Source: CAVQBP01 sp964448105
Lineage (GTDB): Bacteria; Bacteroidota; Ignavibacteria; Ignavibacteriales; Ignavibacteriaceae
Direction of reading: 5' to 3'
Assembly: GCA_964448105.1 (NCBI GenBank)
Contig: CAYUVK010000171.1
Location: forward strand, 1-5,652
DNA length: 5,652 bases
The translations under genes and the position numbers were made by a program. Positions within the stretch are counted from its first letter, which is position 1; the number at the start of each line of letters is the position of its first letter. Under the pieces are notes generated by a model. The model saw only the letters and a list, made by a program, of their open reading frames with translations. It was not told the DNA's origin and made no database searches. Shown in pieces: positions 1 through 5,652 of this stretch.

Positions 1-1166
1 AAACCTACTCCGACAACGCACCACATAGCAACAGTACTTCCCGCAATGATTGCAGTTGCCAATAAAATAACTATTGTAGTCATAAAGATCGTTAAAGAGC
101 GCCCTGCATTTGCTTTTCCGAATTGAAACATCAGCCAGCAAAGAAACAAAAAAGGCAAGTAATCCTGCACTACGTCCCAGCCCCTTAATAAAAGTATAAT
201 AATAAAACCAAGAATGGGAATGGCAGCCAAAAATATATTTTTATTTATTGGTTTCATCTCACTTAATTCAACAGCACCCATAAACCGTCCTATCAGCATC
301 CCTCCCCAGAACAATGATACGTATTTGCTGGCTTCGATGGCACTCAATCCTGCTATACTAGGCTGTCCAAGGAAATTAATAATTGAACTCCCCACAGAAA
401 CTTCAGCACCAACGTACATAAAGATAGCGATAATACCTAGAACTACATGAGGAAACTTTAAAGCACTGGCTCCTTTTTCGATTTTCCCTTCACCAATATG
501 AGGCAAATTAATAAAAAAGAAAATAAATGCTAATATCAGGAATACAATGCAGAATGCAATATACGGTACTTTAACTGAATCCGCTCCATGCATTCCAGCC
601 TGATTAAAGTATTGAAAGATTAAGTAACCACCGATTAGTGGACCAATAGTTGTCCCCACTGAATTAAATCCTTGCGCAAGATTCAAGCGGCTTGACGCAG
701 TACGTTCGGGACCGAGTATAGTTACATAAGGATTTGCAGCAATTTGCAGCATTGCAAAACCAAGCCCCACAACAAACAGAGCTACAAGAAATAATCCGTA
801 AGATGTAACACTTGCAGCCGGCCAGAAAAGTGCACTTCCCAAGGCGGAAACCACAAGACTTATAACGATACTGTTTTTATAACCAATCTTGGCAATGGGA
901 TCACCTTTTGTTACTGAAACAATAAAGTAGATAAGGGAGCCGATAAAATAAGCACCGAAAAAAGCAAATTGTACCAGCATAGCCTGGAAATAATTTAGAG
1001 TAAATGCTTCCTTAAATCTTGGTATAAGAATATCATTCCAAACAGTCATGAAACCCCACATAAAGAACAGAGATGTCATTATAGCAAAAGGGCCGCGGTA
1101 TGTTTTTTTATTGTTTACTTTTAAATTGCTTGAATTTACTTCGGCTGTTCCGCCAATAGCTGCCAT
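1..1166 (-). CDS. FHS-family (FucP/GluP-type) MFS sugar transporter, C-terminus cut off by window edge
   Basis: This inner-membrane sugar transporter of the FHS branch of the major facilitator superfamily would import a free hexose, probably by cation symport. The reading frame runs open from ATG at 1166 to the window edge and gives 388 residues; family members are usually a little over 400, so only the last helix or its end is missing. After a hydrophilic N-terminus comes FFMWGFMTVWNDILIPRFK (residues 34-52), the family's first-helix signature, with Asp45 matching the essential Asp46 of E. coli FucP. Further signatures are KIGYKNS (93-99), LFWPAA (113-118), QIAANPYVTILGPE (141-154), ASSRLNLAQGFNS (157-169) and YVGAEVSVGSS (251-261). 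Gln141 stands where FucP has Glu135; together with ASSRLNL this points to the glucose/galactose (GluP) type rather than a fucose permease. It lies 55 bases after the ROK kinase and is probably the last of three co-transcribed genes seen here. The family is very sure; the substrate is inferred. Confidence 0.93.
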   Translation of the reverse strand, partial: MAAIGGTAEVNSSNLKVNNKKTYRGPFAIMTSLFFMWGFMTVWNDILIPRFKEAFTLNYFQAMLVQFAFFGAYFIGSLIYFIVSVTKGDPIAKIGYKNSIVISLVVSALGSALFWPAASVTSYGLFLVALFVVGLGFAMLQIAANPYVTILGPERTASSRLNLAQGFNSVGTTIGPLIGGYLIFQYFNQAGMHGADSVKVPYIAFCIVFLILAFIFFFINLPHIGEGKIEKGASALKFPHVVLGIIAIFMYVGAEVSVGSSIINFLGQPSIAGLSAIEASKYVSLFWGGMLIGRFMGAVELSEMKPINKNIFLAAIPILGFIIILLLRGWDVVQDYLPFLFLCWLMFQFGKANAGRSLTIFMTTIVILLATAIIAGSTVAMWCVVGVG

Positions 1167-1173
1167 ATAATTT

Positions 1174-1179
1174 TCCTTT
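1174..1179 (-). promoter_or_regulatory. Ribosome binding site of the FHS transporter
   Basis: The minus strand reads AAAGGA, seven bases before the ATG at 1166. It is the only clear Shine-Dalgarno-like motif in front of a gene in this window and supports the chosen start. Confidence 0.6.
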
Positions 1180-1221
1180 CAGGATTTAATTCCATAATTT
1201 ATATGTTATAATTAGCATTTA

Positions 1222-2337
1222 TTAAACCTTTAATTTCTCATCGAGCATTTTTAGTGCAAAAGCATAAGCTCCGGTAAAGATAGCTTTACTAGTTCCTATT
1301 ATAGAAATACCTACTCCAATGCGTATTTCTGAATCATATTTAGCTTTTTGGTTTGTACCATAAATTATAATTTCTTTTGCTGCTCCTTTTAAAAATTTAT
1401 CAAGTTGATCTTTATCTTCAAGATTGTATACATTTGCCGCCAACCTTCTAAATTGTCTGCCATCAGGTGAAGTATAATTACTGTTCATTTCATCGATCAG
1501 AAAAGGCATAAAAATATCTGAAGCTCCCGCAAGTCCCCCGCCAATCACAACTAATCCATCTATTAAAGTAATGGCATTAGAAATTGCATCACCAGCAACT
1601 TTGCCAAATTGTCTAAACGCCTCTAATGCTGCTGGCTTATTTCCAGGTTTGTTACCTGATGCTATTTGAAATATATCAAGAGGAGTTGGTGAATTTTCAA
1701 AATTTATTCCTGCTGCTAAAGCATAGGCTTTTCTTAATCCTCTAATACTAACATGCTCTTCTACATGAGTTGATGGACTTATTATATCTCTTAAAAGCCA
1801 GATTTCAGCAGCTATAGAATTATCACCTAAATATAAATTTCCATCTCTTACTATTCCAGCGCCAAAACCGGTTCCTAATGTAAGACCTAAAAGATTTTTA
1901 TACTGTTTAGGACTGCCGGTTTTTTCAAGGAGATTATTTATATAAGGCAGGTAACCAGCTATAGCTTCGCCATAAGCATAAAGGTCTCCATCATTGTTAA
2001 TATATACGGGAAGTTCAAACTTATTCTTCAAAATTGGCCCCAAAGCAACACCACCACGGAAAGCAGGTAAATTAGGAAGGTCACCAATTATTCCATTGAG
2101 ATAATCTGCAGGACCCGGAAAGGCAAAGCTAATGGCTACCGGCGGCTGTTTAAGTTTTGTTTTTAATTGCTCAAATCCGCTAACAATGGAAGAAATACAT
2201 TTATCAAGATTATCGGCGTTTGAAGGTAAAATAATTTCACTTGTGATTTGTCTCTGGCCTTGAATCGCTGTAAAAACAAGATTTGTTCCCCCTGCATCTA
2301 GGGTCATTACTATACGCTTATCAGCAAAATAATTCAT
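1222..2337 (-). CDS. ROK-family sugar kinase lacking the usual zinc-binding motif
   Basis: This is a cytoplasmic ATP-dependent sugar kinase of the ROK family (glucokinase, fructokinase and N-acetylhexosamine kinase relatives), which would phosphorylate the sugar brought in by the flanking transporters. The phosphate-binding loop LDAGGTN is at residues 13-19. INNDGDLYAYGE (113-124) holds the expected catalytic base Asp116. The second glycine-rich motif GLTLGTGFGAG is at 151-161 and VVIGGGLAG, an adenosine-side motif, at 263-271. There is no N-terminal helix-turn-helix, so it is a kinase rather than a NagC/Mlc-type repressor. At 371 residues it is longer than the roughly 300-320 of classical members. 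The GH and CxCGxxGC zinc ligands are absent: the region reads AAEIWLLRD (176-184) and EEHVSIRGLRKAY (193-205). The ATG at 2337 is used; the upstream sequence is A-rich with no clear Shine-Dalgarno motif. It lies 50 bases after the sugar porter and 55 before the FHS transporter. Family is firm; glucose is only a guess at substrate. Confidence 0.92.
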   Translation of the reverse strand: MNYFADKRIVMTLDAGGTNLVFTAIQGQRQITSEIILPSNADNLDKCISSIVSGFEQLKTKLKQPPVAISFAFPGPADYLNGIIGDLPNLPAFRGGVALGPILKNKFELPVYINNDGDLYAYGEAIAGYLPYINNLLEKTGSPKQYKNLLGLTLGTGFGAGIVRDGNLYLGDNSIAAEIWLLRDIISPSTHVEEHVSIRGLRKAYALAAGINFENSPTPLDIFQIASGNKPGNKPAALEAFRQFGKVAGDAISNAITLIDGLVVIGGGLAGASDIFMPFLIDEMNSNYTSPDGRQFRRLAANVYNLEDKDQLDKFLKGAAKEIIIYGTNQKAKYDSEIRIGVGISIIGTSKAIFTGAYAFALKMLDEKLKV

Positions 2338-2387
2338 TTAAACTTTTTTGATATTTATTTATTGAAAAATATTAAGAATTATATTGT

Positions 2388-3716
2388 TCAGGTTTTTCCG
2401 ACTATAAGTTTTTCTAATTCCTCTAAGGATTTTTCTTTGGTTTCCGGCATAACTTTCCAAACAAATATAAAAAAGGGTATCATCATAATTGAGAAAAACA
2501 TAAATACATTTCCGCCGCCAAAATTAGTTAGAGCGACCGGGAATACTAATCCTATTATAGCATTCATCACCCAGTGAGTAAATGATCCAAGTGCTTGTCC
2601 TTTTGATCTTACCTTATTTGGAAATATCTCAGCAAGAAAAACCCAGATAACCGCACCCTGGGAAAAAGCAAAGAATGCAATAAACCCTATAATAAAAACA
2701 ACTACACCGGTATTACCAAAAAGTGTTTCATCATAATAATTAAAAGCAGCTCCTGCCAAAGTAATGAACATTCCTACAGCACCGATAAGGAGAAGTGTTT
2801 TGCGTCCAACCTTATCAATAAAAAACATTGCAATTATTGTGAATATCATATTTGTGACTCCCACTGCTACAGCTTGAAGCATTGCTGAATTTGTATTTGC
2901 TCCTGCTTTTTCAAATATCATCGGTGCATAATACATGATCACATTAATACCTGATAGCTGGTTAAAGACTGCTAAAAGTACTGCACAAATTATTGCAAAT
3001 TTATATTTTCTTTGGAAAAGTTTTGTTCCAATTTTACCCGCCTCTTCTTTCAATGAATTTACAATATCAGCAAGTTCGGATGCTACATTCTTTGTTCCAA
3101 CTGCTGTTAAAACAGATTCTGCATCATTAATCCTGGACTTTTTAACCAGCCAACGCGGGCTTTCAGGTACAAAGAATAAAAGGATGAAGAAAAGTATAGC
3201 AGGAATAGCTTCAACTCCAAACATCCACCGCCAATTATTTATACCGGTATTAACTAAAAGATAATTCGAAAAAAATGCCACAAGAATTCCTAAAACAATA
3301 TTAAACTGGGCAACAGCAACAAGTCTTCCCCGCATTTTTCCCGGGGAAATTTCAGCTATATACATCGGCGCCACAACAGATGATGCCCCTATAGCTAATC
3401 CCCCTAAAAACCTTGAAAACAACAGAAAGAACCAACCGGTTGCAAAAGCACATCCAATCGCAGAAAGGAAATAAAACGCACCGCAAATAAACAGGATAAA
3501 ACGTCTGCCAAAAATATCACCCGGTTTTCCCACAGCAATCGCTCCTATAACAGTTCCAACAAGTGCAATTGAAACTGTAATGCCGAGTGTTGAATCGGTA
3601 AGATTGAAAAACTGGGTAATATATTTTGTAGTACCTGAAATAACCGCTGTATCAAAGCCAAAAAGAAAACTTCCTAATGCAGATACTATGGTTGCAAATA
3701 TTAAATTTTTGTTCAA
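2388..3716 (-). CDS. Sugar porter (XylE/GLUT-like MFS proton:sugar symporter)
   Basis: This inner-membrane MFS protein of the sugar porter family (442 residues, about 12 helices) probably imports a hexose or pentose with protons. Visible signatures: GFDTAVISG in helix 1 (20-28), GDIFGRR (66-72), RFLGGLAIGASSVVAPMYIAE (102-122), PESPRWL (184-190), NQLSGINVIMYYAP (252-265), DKVGRKTLL (301-309), AEIFPNKVRSKGQ (362-374) and PETKEKSLEELE (424-435). Asp22 and Arg102 align with XylE Asp27 and Arg133, the proton-coupling pair. Of the XylE sugar ligands, Gln137, Gln253, Asn258, Tyr262, Trp358 and Trp382 look kept, while XylE Gln288 and Gln415 are Asn252 and His381 here. The start is TTG at 3716, directly preceded by an in-frame TAA; no ATG or GTG is near, and starting later would cut helix 1. 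No good Shine-Dalgarno sequence is seen. It is the first gene of the likely operon with the ROK kinase 50 bases downstream. Family sure; substrate unknown. Confidence 0.94.
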   Translation of the reverse strand: MNKNLIFATIVSALGSFLFGFDTAVISGTTKYITQFFNLTDSTLGITVSIALVGTVIGAIAVGKPGDIFGRRFILFICGAFYFLSAIGCAFATGWFFLLFSRFLGGLAIGASSVVAPMYIAEISPGKMRGRLVAVAQFNIVLGILVAFFSNYLLVNTGINNWRWMFGVEAIPAILFFILLFFVPESPRWLVKKSRINDAESVLTAVGTKNVASELADIVNSLKEEAGKIGTKLFQRKYKFAIICAVLLAVFNQLSGINVIMYYAPMIFEKAGANTNSAMLQAVAVGVTNMIFTIIAMFFIDKVGRKTLLLIGAVGMFITLAGAAFNYYDETLFGNTGVVVFIIGFIAFFAFSQGAVIWVFLAEIFPNKVRSKGQALGSFTHWVMNAIIGLVFPVALTNFGGGNVFMFFSIMMIPFFIFVWKVMPETKEKSLEELEKLIVGKT

Positions 3717-3820
3717 TTAGTTACACTTACATTTTAATTTGGGAATAAGCACAGCATTTATCTTTCTTTAAAATTTAATTATTCATAAATCATTTCTGTT
3801 TGTATTTAACATGATTGTCG

Positions 3821-3837
3821 GGTTCTAACCTATAACC
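3821..3837. promoter_or_regulatory. Operator-like imperfect dyad upstream of the sugar porter
   Basis: The plus strand reads GGTTCTAACCTATAACC. The two seven-base arms pair at six positions (GGTTxTA and TAxAACC) around a three-base centre. It overlaps the putative -10 box, which would suit a repressor site controlling the sugar genes. No regulator gene is in the window and no second copy was noticed, so the role is inference. Confidence 0.25.
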
Positions 3838-3858
3838 AGATTGTTTCTTACCCATCAA
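3829..3858 (-). promoter_or_regulatory. Possible promoter of the sugar transporter-kinase operon
   Basis: On the minus strand a TTGATG box (3858-3853) is followed after 18 bases by TATAGG (3834-3829). Each matches the sigma-70 consensus at four of six positions. This would give a leader of roughly 100 bases before the TTG start at 3716. In such AT-rich DNA matches of this quality arise by chance, and Bacteroidota often use a different promoter consensus, so this is a weak call made mainly from position. Confidence 0.2.
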
Positions 3859-4163
3859 GATGATTTTCAATAATATTGATTATTTACTTTTAGAAGATAT
3901 GATATATATTTAATATTTAAAAATGTTCTTTTTAAATGATAATCATTTTTTCCGAGACTTAAATTAAATAAATTTTTAAGATAGAACTATAATATTTTAC
4001 ATAGTGATTTAAAAAACTTCTATCATTAAAAAAAATTTTTACCATAAATTTAATTGGGGTAAGGAAGGAATACTTTATTTGGATTATAAGTTCACCTTTA
4101 AAATCAAAATATTCTTCAGGGATCAATCTCTCATGTTTGACTCTTGATTGAAAATTTAATCAA

Positions 4164-5144
4164 TTATTTCATAAACAACATCTTTAAAGTTTTATTAAAA
4201 ATATTTTTCCCATCCGTACTGTGAGCAGAAATTGTATAAAAATATACTCCTGAAGATAAATATTTTGGCTGCCATAAAAAATTATAATAACCTGCCGGTT
4301 TAATTCTTTCATTAAATTCAGCAACTTTTTGCCCTATAATATTATGAATAAAAATTTCGACTTCACTTTCTACTGGTATAAAATATCCAATTGTTGTGGT
4401 GGGATTGAATGGATTGGGATAATTTTGAAGTAATTGATAACTGACTGGTATACTTTCCTTCCGATTATTCTGTATTGAAACTAAATCCTCAGCAGGAATA
4501 GTGTAAGAAGCAAACTCTATCCCGGTTTCATCAATTAATGCAAGATTAACAGAATCATTGCCGAAGACAGTGATGTTACCAAACGCATTATTAAATTGTG
4601 ATGTGGTCAATCCTTGGCCTCCTTTATTCCAGATATTTAAACCAACAGCAGATAAAAATGCAACCGTTCTTGAATTTGTAATATCAAGACCACCCGCCAT
4701 TATTTCAGGAAGACCCGCATTTGTACCATCATCAATTGCAGCGTTATGAGAATCCCCGCTTAACACAATTACATTCTTAATTTTATTCCTGGTTATAAAA
4801 TTTAAAACTGTATCAATATCCATAGGAAAACCAACCCACTTATCAGCCATTTCCACTGCAGCAAAAAATCCAGTTATTCCAGGCGGGTAATTTCCAAAAG
4901 GAATATTTAAAACAGTTTCCTGCAGGGCAATTCCCAAATCTATTGCACCTTTTTGAGCTTTATTAAAGGGAACTGAGCTCATTATAAATTTCCATTTAGC
5001 TGTAGAGTTTTTCAAGCTGCTTAAAAACCAATCTAATTGATTTTCACCCGTACCAGGAGAATAATCTCTTCCCACGATTGTATGATTACTAGGGAGCTTA
5101 AATTCCCACAAATCGTTTACGGTATCTTTTACAAATGCTTCCAA
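4164..5144 (-). CDS. C-terminal part of a PhoD-like metallophosphatase with T9SS sorting tail (fragment of a broken gene)
   Basis: This frame encodes the C-terminal half of a PhoD-like alkaline phosphatase/phosphodiesterase, a secreted metalloenzyme that releases phosphate from phosphoesters. The GDSH motif (residues 130-133, within VIVLSGDSHNA) is a metal-binding motif of the family, followed by EIMAGGLDITNSRT (147-160). A type IX sorting domain makes up residues 234-326. The start given, TTG at 5144, is only the first possible start in the frame: the same frame runs open upstream to an in-frame TGA at 5226-5228, and that extra stretch still reads as PhoD sequence (GIYHKFTYGNIEIFALDLRS). The true start therefore lies in the N-terminal remnant at 5145-5406, in another frame. 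The expected upstream active-site motifs are missing, so the fragment is unlikely to be a working enzyme. The family call is good; whether the damage is real or an assembly error cannot be told here. Confidence 0.8.
   Translation of the reverse strand: MEAFVKDTVNDLWEFKLPSNHTIVGRDYSPGTGENQLDWFLSSLKNSTAKWKFIMSSVPFNKAQKGAIDLGIALQETVLNIPFGNYPPGITGFFAAVEMADKWVGFPMDIDTVLNFITRNKIKNVIVLSGDSHNAAIDDGTNAGLPEIMAGGLDITNSRTVAFLSAVGLNIWNKGGQGLTTSQFNNAFGNITVFGNDSVNLALIDETGIEFASYTIPAEDLVSIQNNRKESIPVSYQLLQNYPNPFNPTTTIGYFIPVESEVEIFIHNIIGQKVAEFNERIKPAGYYNFLWQPKYLSSGVYFYTISAHSTDGKNIFNKTLKMLFMK
4167..4445 (-). other. Type IX secretion (Por) C-terminal sorting domain
   Basis: Residues 234-326 of the 5144 frame begin with SYQLLQNYPNPFNPTTTIGY and go on through EVEIFIHNIIGQKVAEF, AGYYNFLWQPKYLSSGVYFY to a short basic end. 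This is the usual order of a type A T9SS sorting domain: the NPFNP opening, the beta strand with IxGQKV, then the SGVYFY strand. Such domains direct a cargo across the outer membrane and are then cleaved. It shows that the organism probably has a T9SS, although no secretion gene is in the window. Confidence 0.9.
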
Positions 5145-5406
5145 ATTCGAACTACGCTGAGAACGTAAATCGAGAGCAAATATCTCTATATTACCATATG
5201 TAAATTTATGATATATACCTCGTGATCACCTGATAATCTCACCCAAAACCTCGCTGAATAGGATGTAACACCTCCAACTACAACACTATTTGTTATTGAC
5301 TGACCATAAGAAAATGAATTGGGAAAAAGAAAAACCAAACAAAAAATCTGAAGGGAAAATATGGATTTATCAATTTTATTAATTTTAAGTTTTTTAATTT
5401 TTCCAT
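5145..5406 (-). pseudogene. N-terminal remnant of the PhoD-like gene: signal peptide and PhoD N-domain start, out of frame with the rest
   Basis: The minus strand carries a second reading frame whose translation includes a basic stretch (KIKKLKINKIDK), a hydrophobic core (IFCLVFLF), a likely cleavage area near SFSYGQS, and then GGVTSYSARFWVRLSGDHEV at 5275-5216. GVTSxSARFWVR is the typical start of the PhoD N-terminal domain. This frame ends at a TAG at 5186-5188, while the C-terminal frame is open from 5225 downwards. The two meet at about 5210-5228 with no room for the rest of the N-domain or the first metal-binding motifs, so the middle of the gene is deleted and the halves are out of frame. 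The natural ATG at 5406 is also one frame off; adding one A to the A5 run at 5398-5402 (minus strand) would join it to the signal peptide. Two lesions suggest a decaying gene. Sequencing or assembly error is the main alternative. Confidence 0.72.
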
Positions 5407-5479
5407 TGTTAATTTCTAAATATTATAAATTAATAATTTCTAGAGGAAAATCTTCTGAAATAAAGTATTTTAAACATAG

Positions 5480-5530
5480 GTCAAATTTTAATTTAAAAAT
5501 ATATTAGACTTGAATGGAAAGAAATTTGAC
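5480..5530. repeat. Nine-base perfect inverted repeat upstream of the PhoD-like gene
   Basis: GTCAAATTT at 5480-5488 and AAATTTGAC at 5522-5530 are exact reverse complements, separated by 33 bases. They lie between the response regulator stop and the PhoD-like start. The long AT-rich spacer does not look like a standard terminator hairpin. It may be a regulatory dyad, or chance in AT-rich DNA. Confidence 0.3.
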
Positions 5531-5551
5531 TATTAGGTTAGAAATAAACGG

Positions 5552-5652
5552 TTAATCTTTTTTAAGAGTTTTTGTCACTAATTCCAGGAAGTCTTTTTTA
5601 CCAAAAGGTTTTATTAAAAAATAATTACACCCGGCAGAAATTGCATCATTCT
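5552..5652 (-). CDS. Response regulator receiver domain, C-terminal end only
   Basis: The last 32 residues of a CheY-like receiver domain are visible, ending at a TAA at 5552-5554; the 5' part lies beyond the window. The sequence AISAGCNYFLIKPFGKKDFLELV has the AGxxxYLxKPF signature around the fifth strand and last helix. The Lys-Pro pair holds the conserved lysine that contacts the phosphoryl group. The protein stops soon after this helix, so no output domain follows: it is either a single-domain regulator or the C-terminal receiver of a larger hybrid sensor protein. It would act in phosphorelay signalling in the cytoplasm. The gap to the PhoD-like ATG is 145 bases, so no operon link is clear. 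Confidence 0.85.
   Translation of the reverse strand, partial: NDAISAGCNYFLIKPFGKKDFLELVTKTLKKD

Larger units (their letters stand above)
3717..4163. other. AT-rich intergenic region without a convincing gene
   Basis: These 447 bases separate the broken phosphatase gene from the sugar operon. They are very rich in A and T with many stops in all frames; the open stretches I checked are under 20 codons and have no recognisable product. I see no tRNA, riboswitch or strong GC-rich terminator. The part near 3821-3858 carries a possible promoter and dyad for the sugar operon, and 3932-3950 a weak Fur-box-like palindrome. Immediately after the phosphatase stop there is a short A/T-rich inverted repeat (4144-4149 with 4158-4163) but no T tract follows it. 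Confidence 0.7.

Noticed and set aside
214..450. Plus-strand open frame of 78 codons
   Set aside because: It lies fully inside the FHS transporter gene on the other strand, and its translation resembles no protein family; it is a shadow frame.
2362..3264. Two plus-strand open frames (2362-2577 and 2935-3264)
   Set aside because: Both overlap the well-supported sugar porter on the minus strand (the first also runs into the 50-base gap) and show no domain-like features.
3860..3913. Short plus-strand ORF starting at ATG 3860 (17 codons)
   Set aside because: It has no ribosome site, no recognisable product, and its composition matches random AT-rich sequence.
4144..4163. Hairpin TTGATT...AATCAA just after the PhoD-like stop as a terminator
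   Set aside because: The stem is only six mostly A/T pairs with an eight-base loop and no T tract follows on the minus strand.
4558..4749. Plus-strand open frame of 63 codons
   Set aside because: It is antisense to the PhoD-like C-terminal frame, which has clear family motifs; no independent support.
5222..5229. Palindrome GTGATCAC at the PhoD junction as a transposon target or attachment site
   Set aside because: It is a common 8-base palindrome, there are no flanking repeats or mobile genes, and it forms part of the coding sequence of the N-terminal remnant.
1..5652. Defence, toxin or novel multi-gene system
   Set aside because: All visible genes belong to known transporter, kinase, phosphatase and response-regulator families, with no unexplained gene cluster or repeat array.

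Overview
The window is AT-rich and comes from a bacterium. Every gene I can support lies on the minus strand. The strongest taxonomic clue is the C-terminal sorting tail at 4167-4445, which has the QNYPNPFNPTT-type opening of type IX secretion (T9SS) cargo proteins. That wording is common in Ignavibacteria and related lineages of the Bacteroidota/Chlorobi group. The sugar porter and the zinc-motif-free ROK kinase also fit that group. This placement is inference from protein style, not a database result.

Layout in the direction of transcription (right to left): (1) 5552-5652, the last 32 residues of a response-regulator receiver domain, cut by the window edge. (2) 4164-5406, a PhoD-like secreted metallophosphatase gene that looks broken: the N-terminal remnant and the C-terminal part are in different frames, and the middle of the enzyme, which should carry most metal-binding residues, is missing. 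(3) 3717-4163, a 447-base AT-rich gap with no convincing gene, holding a possible promoter/operator for the next genes and a weak Fur-box-like palindrome. (4) 2388-3716, a sugar porter of the XylE/GLUT type, apparently starting at TTG. (5) 1222-2337, a ROK-family sugar kinase. (6) 1-1166, an FHS-family (FucP/GluP-type) sugar transporter whose last residues lie outside the window.

Genes 4, 5 and 6 are separated by 50 and 55 bases on one strand and make a plausible sugar uptake and phosphorylation operon. Two unrelated MFS transporter families flank one kinase: the transporters would import a free hexose or related sugar, probably with protons or other cations, and the kinase would phosphorylate it. 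The exact sugar cannot be read from the sequence.

I found no mobile element, CRISPR array, tRNA or rRNA, and no clear sign of a new multi-gene system. The points most worth a second look are the damaged PhoD-T9SS gene, the ROK kinase without the usual zinc site, and the dyad in the putative sugar-operon promoter.
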